The notes: generated by a model from the sequence alone, not told the origin. Counted from the first letter of the stretch, positions 40,035 to 49,683 are shown. The stretch: 64,000 nucleotides of DNA from Nocardia cyriacigeorgica GUH-2 (GCF_000284035.1 NC_016887.1:4960001-5024000); one strand, 5' to 3'. Program-made: numbers and translations.

Positions 40035-40958
40035 TCAGGGGATCAGCACGACCTTGCCGAGGTTGGCCCGCTTCTCGATGACGGTGTGCGCGGCGGCCGC
40101 GTCTTCCAACGCGAACTCCTCGTGCACCGCCGGATGCAGCAGCCCGGACGCGAAGTACTGCCACAGTTCCTGACGCCAGTGCTCGTAGACGTCGGGCTGT
40201 TCGCGCGCGATGCGGGCGATCTGGAATCCGGTCACCGATTTGGCGCCCGAGAGCAGGTCGAAGGCTTCGACGGTGCCTCCGCCGGAGCTGTAGGCGACCA
40301 TGCGTCCACCGGTGCGTACCGCGGCGAGGGCGGGTGCGAGCAGCTCACCGCCGACGGCCTCGAGGGCGTAATCGACGGGCGCGCCCCACGCGGAGTCCTC
40401 ATAAGCGACGACCTCGTCGGCACCGAGCCCCCGCACGAACTCGGCCTTGGCGGGATCGGACACCGCACCGACCACCCGCGCCGCACCCCGGACCCGGGCC
40501 AGCTGCACAGCCAGATGCCCGACACCGGACGCCGCCGCGGTGACCAACGCCGATTCACCCTCGACCGGATTCGCCGCATCGAGCGCGCCCAACGCCACCA
40601 GCCCGGTGCGGACCAGCGCCACCGCGTCGACCGCCGACGCGCCGTCAGGAATCGGCGAAGCCATCGCCACCGACAACAGCGCGTATTCGGCGTAACCGTG
40701 CCCGAAGACCAGGCCGGTCACTCGGTAGCCGGGTGCGTAGTTCTCGACCCCTTCGCCGACGGCGACCACTTCACCGGCGATCTCGCCACCCAGCGGAATC
40801 GGGTCGCGCTGTTCGCGCACCTTCCGCACCACCGGCAGCGTCACCCCGACGGCTTCGACGCGGACGAGCAATTCGCCCGGACCGGGCGTCGGCACATCGA
40901 CCGAGACGATCTCGAGCACCTCGGGACCCCCGCTGTGCTGGTATTGCACCCGCCGCAT
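40035..40958 (-). CDS. MDR-family quinone oxidoreductase/alcohol dehydrogenase
   Basis: A 307-residue zinc-independent medium-chain reductase: GroES-like N-terminus (VPTPGPGELLVRVEAVGVTLPVV, IPLGGEIAGEVVAVGEGV) and Rossmann domain (ALVTAAASGVGHLAVQLARVRGA). No zinc-ligand Cys cluster is present, in line with NADPH:quinone oxidoreductases. ATG 40958 follows GGAGG closely; GTG 40961 is immediately adjacent and also in frame. It is divergent from an AraC-type regulator, which may control it. Confidence 0.85.
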   Translation of the reverse strand: MRRVQYQHSGGPEVLEIVSVDVPTPGPGELLVRVEAVGVTLPVVRKVREQRDPIPLGGEIAGEVVAVGEGVENYAPGYRVTGLVFGHGYAEYALLSVAMASPIPDGASAVDAVALVRTGLVALGALDAANPVEGESALVTAAASGVGHLAVQLARVRGAARVVGAVSDPAKAEFVRGLGADEVVAYEDSAWGAPVDYALEAVGGELLAPALAAVRTGGRMVAYSSGGGTVEAFDLLSGAKSVTGFQIARIAREQPDVYEHWRQELWQYFASGLLHPAVHEEFALEDAAAAHTVIEKRANLGKVVLIP

Positions 40959-41142
40959 CACACCTCCAGGCTTGGTTCAGGAGCGGTAACGGTAACCACA
41001 TAACGGCGCCACCTCACATACCCAACTACCCCCGAGTGCGCCATCTCACGCCCGCCGCGGGCCGGTAGAGAGGCACGTCACGCGACTGTCGGCGTGTCCG
41101 AAAGCTCTTGCGTGGCGTGTCGCGCGGCGTAGCGTCGATGCC

Positions 41143-41979
41143 ATGGCTCCGATCTCGGAGGTGGTGACGGCGCGGCCGGCGCCGGGGCTGACGGCGTTCA
41201 TCGACCGCTATATCGGCTACCGGATGACGGGGTATCCGCCCGGTCTGCATCGTGGGCTGCCGTCGCGGCATATGACGTTCATCGTGGCGATCGGGCCGAC
41301 CATCGACGTCGTCACCCAGACCGATGCGAAGCAGGCGCCGGCCGACTACCGCTGCGTGCTGAGCGGATTGCAGCCGGGGCCGGCGGCGATCGCGCACAAC
41401 GGGACCCAGGAGGGTGTGGCGATCGAGCTGACGCCGCTGGGCAGCCGGGTGTTGTTCGGTATGCCCGCGGGCGAACTCTGGAACCTCTCGGTGGAGTTGT
41501 CGGATGTGACGGGCCCGGTGGCGCAGCAGTTGGCCGAGGAACTGCATCTGCACGCGCAGTGGCCGCGCCGATTCGAAGCCTGCGATCGCGTGCTCACGAA
41601 ACTGGCCCATCCGGACCGGTTGGTGTCGCCGGAGTTGAGCTGGGCGTGGCGGGCGGTGGTCGGCTCCGGCGGGACGCTGCCGGTGGGTCCGCTGGCCGAG
41701 CGAATCGGCTGGAGCCGACAGCATCTGACCCGCCGGTTCGGCGCGGAATTCGGGCTCAGCCCCAAGCTCGCCGCGCGGATCGCCCGATTCGATCGGGCCA
41801 AGGCGATGCTGGCGCGCACGCCGTCGTTCGTCAGCATCGCGCAGATCGCGGCGACCTGCGGTTATTACGACCAGGCGCATCTGAATCGGGACTTCGCGGA
41901 GCTGGCCGGATGCAGTCCGACCACCTGGCTGGCCGAGGAGATTCCATCCGTCCAAGACCCGGAGCTACCCGGCGAGTGA
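41143..41979 (+). CDS. AraC-family transcriptional regulator
   Basis: The 278-residue protein has an N-terminal sensing domain and a C-terminal AraC double HTH from about residue 175: LAERIGWSRQHLTRRFGAEFGLSPKLAARIARF and IAQIAATCGYYDQAHLNRDFAELAGCSPTTWL, described by their positions 185-260. The N-terminal RHMTFIVAIGP and LTPLGSRVLFGMPAGEL segments are typical of AraC regulators with a DUF6597-like domain. It is divergent from the oxidoreductase gene and ten bases upstream of the VOC gene, so it probably controls one or both. Confidence 0.85.
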   Translation: MAPISEVVTARPAPGLTAFIDRYIGYRMTGYPPGLHRGLPSRHMTFIVAIGPTIDVVTQTDAKQAPADYRCVLSGLQPGPAAIAHNGTQEGVAIELTPLGSRVLFGMPAGELWNLSVELSDVTGPVAQQLAEELHLHAQWPRRFEACDRVLTKLAHPDRLVSPELSWAWRAVVGSGGTLPVGPLAERIGWSRQHLTRRFGAEFGLSPKLAARIARFDRAKAMLARTPSFVSIAQIAATCGYYDQAHLNRDFAELAGCSPTTWLAEEIPSVQDPELPGE

Positions 41980-41989
41980 GGCTGAAGCC

Positions 41990-42400
41990 ATGACTACGCC
42001 AACTTCCACCACCACCCACGTCTGGCCGTGCCTGGCCTTCCGGGATGCCCGGGCGGCGGCGCAATTCCTCACCGATGCTTTCGGTTTCGAGCTCACGGCG
42101 CTGTATGCGCGCGAGGACGATCCGTCCGTCGTCGAGCACGGCGAAATGCGCTGGCCGGCCGGCGGCGGCATCATGTTCGGCTCCACCGGCCGCAATGACA
42201 GCGAGTTCGGGCAGCGTCCAGCGGGCGCGGCCTCGCTGTATCTGGTGTGCGACGACCCGGACGCCCTCTACGAACGCGCCGCGAAGGCGGGCGCGCGCAT
42301 CGTGCGCGAGATGCGCGATGAGGACTACGGTTCGCGCGGTTTCAGCGCCGCCGACCCGGAGGGCAACCTCTGGAGTTTCGGCACCTACGCCGGCGAATGA
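41990..42400 (+). CDS. VOC/glyoxalase-fold protein
   Basis: The 136-residue product shows the PhnB-like VOC pattern: VWPCLAFRDARAAAQFLTDAFGFEL, IMFGSTG and the closing FSAADPEGNLWSFGTYAGE. It could be a resistance or dioxygenase-type protein. It is ten bases after the AraC gene and so in one transcript with it. The substrate is unknown. Confidence 0.82.
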   Translation: MTTPTSTTTHVWPCLAFRDARAAAQFLTDAFGFELTALYAREDDPSVVEHGEMRWPAGGGIMFGSTGRNDSEFGQRPAGAASLYLVCDDPDALYERAAKAGARIVREMRDEDYGSRGFSAADPEGNLWSFGTYAGE

Positions 42401-42550
42401 CCAGCGCGCGACCCGCCGCCGCGCGGGTCGCGTTCTATTCCCGATGTGCGAGTTCCCACAACCGCGTGCGATAAGTGGACCGCAGTCCGCTTGATTGTTA
42501 CGGTCGGTCATCGAAGCGAGAAGGTTTCATCCGAACGCACAGGAGACTCG

Positions 42551-43162
42551 ATGACCACCACCCAGCCGACCGACCTGCTCGAGCTCGACGCCGCCGCCCA
42601 GGACCTGCTGTTCCGCGAGGCGCGCACCGCCAACACCTTCACCGACGAGCCGGTCGCCGACGAACAGATCCAGGCCATCTACGACCTGATCAAGTGGGGT
42701 CCGACCTCGATGAACCAGCAGCCGCTGCGCGCGGTGGTGCTGCGCTCGCCCGACGCCCGCGCCCGGCTGGTACAGCACATGGCCGAGGGCAACAAGGACA
42801 AGACCACCAAGGCACCGCTGACCGTGGTCCTGTTCGCCGACAACAACTTCCACGAGCACCTGCCCACGATGTTCCCGCATATGGAAGGCGCCAAGGACTT
42901 CTTCGCCGACGAGGCCTACCGCGAGCATTCGGCCAAGCTCAACGCCGCCCTGCAGATCGCCTACTTCATCGTCGGCATCCGCGCCGCCGGCTTGGCCGCC
43001 GGTCCGATGAACGGCTTCGACCATGCCGCCGTGGAGAAGGAATTCTTCCCCGAGGGTGGCCACCACGCGCTGGTCGCCATCAATATCGGCAAGCCCGGCC
43101 CGGACGCCTGGTTCCCGCGCAGCCCGCGGTTCGAGGCGAAGGACGTCATCACGACGCTCTGA
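42551..43162 (+). CDS. Nitroreductase-family protein (RutE/malonic semialdehyde reductase type)
   Basis: The 203-residue flavoprotein has the RutE-like pattern: FTDEPVADEQIQAIYDLIKWGPTSMNQQPLRAVVL at residues 28-62 (FMN-binding Ser-Asn-Gln) and a short C-terminus PRFEAKDVITTL. RutE-type enzymes reduce malonic semialdehyde in uracil catabolism; other rut genes are absent, so the physiological substrate is open. ATG 42551 has AGGAG nearby. A GC-rich hairpin follows the stop. Confidence 0.85.
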   Translation: MTTTQPTDLLELDAAAQDLLFREARTANTFTDEPVADEQIQAIYDLIKWGPTSMNQQPLRAVVLRSPDARARLVQHMAEGNKDKTTKAPLTVVLFADNNFHEHLPTMFPHMEGAKDFFADEAYREHSAKLNAALQIAYFIVGIRAAGLAAGPMNGFDHAAVEKEFFPEGGHHALVAINIGKPGPDAWFPRSPRFEAKDVITTL

Positions 43163-43183
43163 GCGGCATCGCGATGTGCAGGT

Positions 43184-43207
43184 GTGGGCCCGTTGGTGCG
43201 GGCCCAC
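43184..43207 (+). terminator. Hairpin after the nitroreductase gene
   Basis: Nine-base arms GTGGGCCCG and CGGGCCCAC with a six-base loop, 21 bases after the stop. Flanking GCAGGT/ACCTGC can extend the structure. Confidence 0.65.
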
Positions 43208-43409
43208 CCGTCTGTCCGGACCTGCACCGCGAGCCGGGGGCGACGATGAACGATGACCCCAGCGCCGCAGCTATTGGGCTGTGTCCACGCCACTGTGCGG
43301 TCGACGGACCCAGCGTGACCGGGCGCGTGGCGGCAAAGGCGTTCAGGACGATCTGGCTATCGCAGCAGGCCGACGCCCTCGAGTCGCCACGTGAGGAGCT
43401 CGCGCGAAC

Positions 43410-44246
43410 TCAACGTCCACCCAGCCCCGACAGAGCGATCCCGCGGATGAAGGCCCGCTGGGCGACGGCGTACAGCAGCAACAGCGGCAGCAGGATCAGC
43501 ATCGACGTGGCCATGAGGATCGGCCACTTGGTGTGATACTGCCCTTGCAGGCGGACCAATCCCAGTGTGGCGGTGGCGATCTCGTCGCGCTGGATCATCA
43601 CCAGCGGCCAGAGGAAATCGTTCCAGACCGTGATCCAGGTGAGTACGGCGAGCACCATGAGCGCGGGCCGGACCTGTGGGAGCAGGACGCGCCAGTAGAT
43701 CTGCCAGGTGGTGCAGCCGTCGAGGATGGCGGCTTCCTCGAGTTCGGCGGGCAGCGTCAGGAAGAACTGGCGCATCAGATAGGTGCCGAAGGCGCTGCCG
43801 AAGACGCCGGGCACGATCATCGCCCAGGGGGTGTCCACCCAGCCGAAGGCACGCATGAGCAGGAATTGCGGGATGAGGGTGACTGTGAGCGGCACCATCA
43901 GTGTCGCCAGGTAGGCCAGGAACAGCGTCTCACGACCGCGAAAAGGCAAGCGCGCGAAGGCGTATCCGGCCAGTGAGCAGAAGAAGACCTGACCGGCCGT
44001 CACGCATGCGGCATAGACGGTGGTGTTGAGCAGCATCCGGCCGAGCGGGAGCAGATCGAATACTTCGGTGTAGTTCGACCACTGCGGATCGGCGGGGATC
44101 GGTGCGGGATCCGTGACGGCGCCCTCGCTTTTCAGCGATCCCGACAACGCCCACAGGATCGGCGTCAACGCTGCCCACGCGACGACCACGAGCGCCGCGT
44201 ACACCCCGGCTCCGGACACCAACCGGCGGACGATCGCGCGATCCAT
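43410..44246 (-). CDS. Sugar ABC transporter permease (MalG type)
   Basis: A 278-residue permease with six membrane helices and the EAA loop EEAAILDGCTTWQIYWRVLLP of the CUT1 group. The ATG at 44246 (MDRAIVRRLVSGAG) matches the usual length and has GGGG upstream; a GTG at 44354 would add a basic 36-residue extension. It is the last gene of a binding protein-MalF-MalG operon. No ATPase gene is present, so a shared MsiK-type ATPase encoded elsewhere is likely. Confidence 0.85.
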   Translation of the reverse strand: MDRAIVRRLVSGAGVYAALVVVAWAALTPILWALSGSLKSEGAVTDPAPIPADPQWSNYTEVFDLLPLGRMLLNTTVYAACVTAGQVFFCSLAGYAFARLPFRGRETLFLAYLATLMVPLTVTLIPQFLLMRAFGWVDTPWAMIVPGVFGSAFGTYLMRQFFLTLPAELEEAAILDGCTTWQIYWRVLLPQVRPALMVLAVLTWITVWNDFLWPLVMIQRDEIATATLGLVRLQGQYHTKWPILMATSMLILLPLLLLYAVAQRAFIRGIALSGLGGR

Positions 44247-44415
44247 CCGCGCCCCACCGCGATCGCGACGTGACCGCGCAACCCTCACTCGGGCTTCGGA
44301 AGGCGAAGTAGTCACAACCGGCACCGCATCGCCTCCCGTGTCCGGGCCGCCCACTCCGCACGACCGACGTGCTCGCCTCGCTCACAGCCACCGCCCGCGT
44401 CCCGGTTGCCCGCGC

Positions 44416-44556
44416 TCATGCCTTGCCGATCTCGATCGCCCGGGTCGCTGCCGCCCAGGTCTCCGCCCGCGGTGTATTCGAGCCCGACGGCGCGATCTGG
44501 CGCGGCTCCGCTGGATTCGACACTGGGATGCGGTCCGCCCGTGCGTTCGCGCTCAT
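44416..44556 (-). CDS. Possible 46-aa ORF between the two permease genes
   Basis: Between the malF-type stop (44553) and the malG-type start (44246) lie about 300 bases. An ATG at 44556 overlaps the malF stop (ATGA) and opens a 46-codon frame, MSANARADRIPVSNPAEPR... ending AIEIGKA. The peptide is polar with no motif. The overlap suggests translation, but it could also be the remains of a longer malG N-terminus after a frameshift. Confidence 0.3.
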   Translation of the reverse strand: MSANARADRIPVSNPAEPRQIAPSGSNTPRAETWAAATRAIEIGKA

Positions 44557-45620
44557 CCCTCGACCTCGCCTCGCCGCGCATACCGCAGTTGCAGCACCGT
44601 CAGCACGAACAATCCCGCGAACATCACCCACGCGAGCGCCGACGCGTACCCGACCTCGTAGAACGCGAAAGCGTGCTGGAACAGCATGATTCCGAGCAGG
44701 TAGGTGCCGGTTTCCGGGCCGCCGTTCCCGCCGGTCAGCGCATAGGCCTGGTCGAAGGCCTGGACCGAGTTGATGATCGTGATGACGAAGACGAACGACA
44801 GCGGACCGCGGATCAGCGGGATCGTGATCGACCAGAACCGTCTCAGCGCACCGGCGCCGTCGATACGCGCGGCCTCGTACAGCTGCTCGGGCACTCCTTG
44901 CATGGCCGCCAGCAGGATGACGGTGGCGAACGGCACGCTCTTCCACACCGTGACGATGCTCAACGACACCAGCGCCAGATCCGGGTCGATCAACCAGGGC
45001 ACCGGATCGATGCCGAACCAGCCCAGCAGCAGGTTGAGCAGGCCGTCGTCGGTGGTGAAGATGAACCGCCACACCACCGCCATCGCCACCGTGGACGCGA
45101 CCAGCGGCAGGAACGCGGCCGTGCGGAAGAAGCCGATGCCTGCCACCGCGCGATTCAGCAACGCGGCCACCACCAGCCCTATCGCGACCGTCGGGAGCAG
45201 CGTCAGCAGCGTGAAGACCACCGTATTTCGCACGGCGATGAGGAACAGCGGATCCGCGGTGAACAGCCTCCGGTAGTTCGCGAGCCCGACGAACCTCGGC
45301 GCACTGAACAAATCCCACGAGAAGAAGCTCAAATAGAGCGACACCACGAGCGGTCCGACCAGGAACACCCCCACCCCCGCCACATTCGCCGCGACAAACC
45401 ACCGCCCCGCCCGCGCCCGCCGCCGCACCAGTTGCCCGGCGGCGCCCTGCCCGTCCCGCTCGCCGCGACGGCGCGCCGGCCCCAGCCGCGCTTCCTTCGG
45501 CTCGCTGTCGGCCTGCGGGCGCTGTCTCGGCTCGGAACCGTCCGTGCCGCTCGCCCGCGCCTCGGCACTCCGAGTTCGCGACTGCCACCGCCGGCCTCCC
45601 GCACCGCGGCTCCCCGTCAC
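44553..45620 (-). CDS. Sugar ABC transporter permease (MalF type)
   Basis: The 355-residue CUT1 permease has a polar, low-complexity N-terminus of about 70 residues, six helices and the EAA loop YEAARIDGAGALRRFWSITIPLIRGPL. GTG 45620 overlaps the stop of the binding-protein gene (GTGA). The long charged N-terminus before the first helix (WFVAANVAGVGVFLVGPLVV) is unusual for this family; the frame has no better internal start. Confidence 0.85.
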   Translation of the reverse strand: MTGSRGAGGRRWQSRTRSAEARASGTDGSEPRQRPQADSEPKEARLGPARRRGERDGQGAAGQLVRRRARAGRWFVAANVAGVGVFLVGPLVVSLYLSFFSWDLFSAPRFVGLANYRRLFTADPLFLIAVRNTVVFTLLTLLPTVAIGLVVAALLNRAVAGIGFFRTAAFLPLVASTVAMAVVWRFIFTTDDGLLNLLLGWFGIDPVPWLIDPDLALVSLSIVTVWKSVPFATVILLAAMQGVPEQLYEAARIDGAGALRRFWSITIPLIRGPLSFVFVITIINSVQAFDQAYALTGGNGGPETGTYLLGIMLFQHAFAFYEVGYASALAWVMFAGLFVLTVLQLRYARRGEVEG

Positions 45621-46927
45621 CGCGTGTCCTTCAACAGCGCATCCACGGTCCGGGTCAGGTCCGGATGTAGCGAGGACGCCGGTGCGGCGCCCCGCAGCAC
45701 CCGGTTGGCGCCGCGTTCCAGCAGAGCCTGCACCTTGCCCCACTCGGGCGTGACCGGCAGCGCCCGGGAGTGCCTCGGGCCGTCGATCAGCACATCCAGG
45801 TGCGTGACATCCCGGTGCGCCGCGGCGAATTCACCGGATCCCAGCACCGATTTCAGCACCGGCACGAACAATCCGGACTCGGCGATGATCGCCTGCCCCA
45901 CCGGCCCGGTCGCGAACTTCACGAATTCCCAGGCTTGTTCGATGCGCGGGCTGTCGGCGGCGATCGCCAGTCCGGTGCAGCCGACGTCGGTGATCGCGCC
46001 CGGTCCGCCGTGCGGTCCCACCGGCAGCACGGTCAGGTCGATGTCGAGATCGTCGTGTCCGGCGAATTCCGAGTACAGCCAGTGCCCGCCCAGCACCATG
46101 CCCACCCGCCCGCGCCGGAACAGGTCGGGCGCGGAGACCGATTGCTGATCGGCCACGCGTGGGGCGACCTTGTGCCGCACGGCGAGATCGGCATAGAACT
46201 GGAAGCCCGCCGCGAATCGCGGATCGCCCAGGTTGGTGCGGGTCGGCGCGACGGCCGGGGTGAACCAATCGACTCCGTTGTTCATCCCGAAGCAGGCCGC
46301 GGAGAAATACGGCACCCACGCGTCGGCGAAACCCCAGCGCCCCTTGCCGTCCCGCGACGTGATCGCCCGGCACGCATCGAGGAACTCCGCGAAGCTCCAG
46401 CCCTCGTCCCAGTTCCGTGGGGCCTGAACTCCGGCTCGCGCGAACAGTTCCCGGTTGTAGTAGAGGAACACCCCCGACCACTGCTCGGGCAGCGCGTACT
46501 GGCCGCCGCTGTAGCGAAAGGTGTCGTAGAGCGCGGGAAAGCTGTCGCGCCGCAGCGCGGAAGCGTATTCCGGATCGCGGTCGAGCAGCGTATTCAGATC
46601 CAGCAGCACGCCGCGTTCGGCCAGCCCGGCGTACAGCAACTCCCACGCCATCATGATGTCGGGACATTTGCCGCCCGCGCAGTAGGTGAGCATCTGCTGC
46701 AGGGCGTCCGGACCGGAGACCACCGTGCGAATGCGGATCTCGGGGTGGATCTTGCGGAACTCGTCGATGATCCGACGCCGCACCCGCGCCTCCTCCGGAC
46801 GGGCGCCGAAGAAGAAGGTCAGCGCGTCGTCGTCGGCGCCGCAGCCGCCGGCCAGCAACGGCGCGGCCAGCGTGGAGCCGAGCAGCGTTCGCCGCCGCAC
46901 GGGGATGCTCGACAGGGCGGATTCCAG
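45617..46927 (-). CDS. Sugar-binding lipoprotein of a CUT1 ABC transporter
   Basis: The extracellular solute-binding protein (family 1) has RRRTLLGSTLAAPLLAGGC as a Tat-like lipoprotein signal and the domain features EEARVRRRIIDEFRKIHPEI, GKCPDIMMAWELLYAGLAERG and EQAWEFVKFATGPVGQ. I prefer the CTG at 46927, because GAGGAGG lies six bases upstream; GTG 46900 or ATG 46978 are alternatives without a good Shine-Dalgarno. The substrate is unknown. It is divergent from cstA. Confidence 0.82.
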   Translation of the reverse strand: MESALSSIPVRRRTLLGSTLAAPLLAGGCGADDDALTFFFGARPEEARVRRRIIDEFRKIHPEIRIRTVVSGPDALQQMLTYCAGGKCPDIMMAWELLYAGLAERGVLLDLNTLLDRDPEYASALRRDSFPALYDTFRYSGGQYALPEQWSGVFLYYNRELFARAGVQAPRNWDEGWSFAEFLDACRAITSRDGKGRWGFADAWVPYFSAACFGMNNGVDWFTPAVAPTRTNLGDPRFAAGFQFYADLAVRHKVAPRVADQQSVSAPDLFRRGRVGMVLGGHWLYSEFAGHDDLDIDLTVLPVGPHGGPGAITDVGCTGLAIAADSPRIEQAWEFVKFATGPVGQAIIAESGLFVPVLKSVLGSGEFAAAHRDVTHLDVLIDGPRHSRALPVTPEWGKVQALLERGANRVLRGAAPASSLHPDLTRTVDALLKDTR

Positions 46928-47134
46928 CTCCGGCCTCCTCAGGGCGGATGTGGAGCAGATCAGGCCGCATGGCAGCATACTGGCGGCAACTGAAGAGGGT
47001 GACCGCCGACACACGTCGACCACCCGATCGGCCGCGATCACGGCGCACGCGAACCGCCGCGCCGGGCATCACCGATCGGCTACGTTGTCACGTGTTTCAG
47101 CATCATCCTGCGCGTTTCACAGGAGAGTAGGCAG

Positions 47135-49393
47135 ATGGCGACCATCGAATATCTGCGGACCGACCCCGATCTGCCGCCCGTCGGCGTGGTCGACCGGTCC
47201 CCGATGACTCCGGCCAAGAAGGCGATATTCGCCGGCATCGCGATACTCGGCGCCGCCGCCTGGACGATCCTGGCCATCGCCCGCGGCGAATCGGTGAACG
47301 CGGTGTGGATCGTGATCGCGGCGGTCTGCACCTACATCATCGCCTACCGCTTCTATGCGCGGCTGATCGAATACAAGGTCGTCAAACCGCGCGATGACGT
47401 CGCAACGCCCGCCGAGATCCTGGAGAACGGCAAGGACTACCTGCCGATGGACCGGCGGGTGCTGTTCGGCCACCACTTCGCCGCCATCGCCGGCGCGGGC
47501 CCGCTGGTCGGCCCGGTGCTCGCGGCGCAGATGGGCTATCTGCCCGGCACCATCTGGATCATCGTCGGCGTGGTGTTCGCCGGCGCCGTGCAGGACTACC
47601 TGGTGCTGTGGGTGTCGACCAAACGACGCGGGCGCAGCCTCGGCCAGATGGCCCGCGACGAGCTCGGCTGGTTCGGCGGCTGGGCGGCCATCATCGGCAT
47701 TCTCGTGATCATGATGATCCTGCTGGCGGTGCTGGCGCTGGTCGTCGTCAATGCCCTCGCGCACAGTCCGTGGGGTGTGTTCTCCATCAGCATGACCATC
47801 CCGATCGCCCTGTTCATGGGCGTGTACCTGCGGTTTCTGCGGCCGGGCGCGGTCGGCGAGGTGTCGCTGATCGGGTTCGCGCTGCTGATCCTGGCGATCG
47901 TCGCCGGCGGCTGGGTCTCGGAGAACGACACCTGGGCGGGCTGGTTCACCTTCCATCCGGTGACCATCTCCTGGATGCTGATCGGCTACGGCTTCTTCGC
48001 CTCGGTGCTGCCGGTGTGGTTGCTGCTGGCGCCGCGCGACTACCTGTCGACGTTCATGAAGATCGGCACCATCGGCCTGCTCGCGCTGGGCATCCTGATC
48101 ACCCTGCCGACGTTGAAGGCCCCGGCGGTCTCGGAGTTCGCGCACACCGGCGCCGGACCGGCCTTCGCGGGCAGCCTGTTCCCGTTCCTGTTCATCACCA
48201 TCGCCTGCGGCGCGCTGTCCGGGTTCCACGCGCTGGTGTCCTCGGGCACCACACCGAAGCTGCTGGAGAAGGAATCGCACAGCCGGATGATCGGCTACGG
48301 CGGCATGCTGATGGAGTCGTTCGTCGCGGTGATGGCGATCATCACCGCCTCGATCATCGACCAGCACATCTACTTCGGTATGAACGCCCCGCTCGGCGCG
48401 ACCGGCGGAACTCCGGAATCGGCGGCGGCCTACACCAATTCGCTCGGCCTGTCCGGCCCGCCCGCGACGCCCGAGACCTTCAGCAATGCCGCGAGCGAGG
48501 TCGGCGAGGAGTCGATCATCTCCCGCACCGGTGGCGCGCCGACGCTGGCCATCGGCATCTCCGAGGTGTTCCACCAGTTCCTCGGCGGGTCGAGCATGAA
48601 GTCGTTCTGGTACCACTTCGCGATCATGTTCGAGGCGCTGTTCATCCTCACCACCATCGACGCAGGCACCCGCGTGGCGCGGTTCATGCTCTCCGACGCG
48701 CTGGGCAACTTCGCCGGTCCCGCACGCAAATTCAAGGATCCGTCCTGGCGGGTGGGTGCCTGGCTGTGCTCGGCGATCGTCGTCGCGGCGTGGGGCTCGA
48801 TCCTGCTGATGGGTGTGACCGATCCGCTCGGCGGCATCAATGCGCTGTTCCCGCTGTTCGGTATCGCCAACCAGCTGCTGGCCGCCATCGCGCTGATGGT
48901 GGTGCTCACCATTCTGGTGAAGAAGGGCCTGACGAAATGGGCCTGGATTCCCGGTGTTCCGCTGGTCTGGGATCTGATCGTCACCATGACCGCGTCCTGG
49001 CAGAAGATCTTCTCCGCGGACCCGAAGGTCGGCTATTGGAAGCAGCACGAGCTCTGCCAGACCGCCCGTGACGCCGGTGAACTCTGCCTGACCGCGAAGA
49101 CTCCCGAGGATGTGGACGCGGTCATCCGCAACACCTTCATCCAGGGCACGCTCTCGATCGTGTTCGCGGTGCTGGTGCTGATCGTCACCGTGGTCGGCGC
49201 CATCGTCTGCTACCGCGCCTGGCGCGCCGGTTCGGCCGAGACCACCGAATCCCCGGAGGAGCCCTCGCGCATCTTCGCCCCGCGCGGATTCCTCCCCACC
49301 GCGGCCGAGAAGGAGGTGCAGCGCGAATGGGACGAACTGATCGAGAAGGGCGACGTGAAGGAACCGGGCGCGGCACACGTGAAGGCGCACTGA
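47135..49393 (+). CDS. cstA: CstA peptide/pyruvate transporter
   Basis: The 752-residue carbon-starvation protein has about 16-18 hydrophobic segments and the family motifs DYLPMDRRVLFGHHFAAIAGAGPLVGPVLAAQ (residues 101-132) and SGTTPKLLEKESHSRMIGYG. CstA imports peptides or pyruvate. AGGAGAG precedes the ATG. The next gene encodes the small partner YbdD, as in enteric bacteria, supporting the call. Confidence 0.95.
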   Translation: MATIEYLRTDPDLPPVGVVDRSPMTPAKKAIFAGIAILGAAAWTILAIARGESVNAVWIVIAAVCTYIIAYRFYARLIEYKVVKPRDDVATPAEILENGKDYLPMDRRVLFGHHFAAIAGAGPLVGPVLAAQMGYLPGTIWIIVGVVFAGAVQDYLVLWVSTKRRGRSLGQMARDELGWFGGWAAIIGILVIMMILLAVLALVVVNALAHSPWGVFSISMTIPIALFMGVYLRFLRPGAVGEVSLIGFALLILAIVAGGWVSENDTWAGWFTFHPVTISWMLIGYGFFASVLPVWLLLAPRDYLSTFMKIGTIGLLALGILITLPTLKAPAVSEFAHTGAGPAFAGSLFPFLFITIACGALSGFHALVSSGTTPKLLEKESHSRMIGYGGMLMESFVAVMAIITASIIDQHIYFGMNAPLGATGGTPESAAAYTNSLGLSGPPATPETFSNAASEVGEESIISRTGGAPTLAIGISEVFHQFLGGSSMKSFWYHFAIMFEALFILTTIDAGTRVARFMLSDALGNFAGPARKFKDPSWRVGAWLCSAIVVAAWGSILLMGVTDPLGGINALFPLFGIANQLLAAIALMVVLTILVKKGLTKWAWIPGVPLVWDLIVTMTASWQKIFSADPKVGYWKQHELCQTARDAGELCLTAKTPEDVDAVIRNTFIQGTLSIVFAVLVLIVTVVGAIVCYRAWRAGSAETTESPEEPSRIFAPRGFLPTAAEKEVQREWDELIEKGDVKEPGAAHVKAH

Positions 49394-49407
49394 CAGTCGA
49401 CGCGGCG

Positions 49408-49683
49408 GTGACCGGTCGGGCGGGCACGTCGTCCGACCGGACCGTCCCACGGGTAACTGAGCAGGGCAGGATCGGGCCCGCCCGCGGCCGGGGCCGTGCG
49501 CTTCTCGGGGCCGTGCGCGGGGTGCTGTGGTACTTCGACTCCGTGCTCGGTGGCCAGGACTATCAGCGCTACGTCGCGCACCTGCGGCGCCAGCATCCGG
49601 ACTGTCCGATCCCCTCCGAGCGGGAGTACTGGCGGGAGCGGCATGCCGAGGCGGATCGGAATCCGGCCAACCGCTGCTGCTGA
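49408..49683 (+). CDS. YbdD/YjiX-family small protein, CstA partner
   Basis: The 91-residue protein contains the DUF466 pattern: LWYFDSVLGGQDYQRYVAHLRRQHPDCPIPSEREYWRER at residues 37-75 and the C-terminal Cys pair NRCC. YbdD/YjiX proteins always accompany CstA-type transporters and are needed for uptake. The start is uncertain: GTG 49408 lies just after the cstA stop but without a good Shine-Dalgarno; an ORF start at 49327 overlaps cstA. Confidence 0.85.
   Translation: MTGRAGTSSDRTVPRVTEQGRIGPARGRGRALLGAVRGVLWYFDSVLGGQDYQRYVAHLRRQHPDCPIPSEREYWRERHAEADRNPANRCC

Noticed and set aside
43246..43536. Possible gene from ATG 43246 between the nitroreductase and the permease gene
   Set aside because: Runs antisense into the permease gene, has no ribosome site and no recognisable composition.
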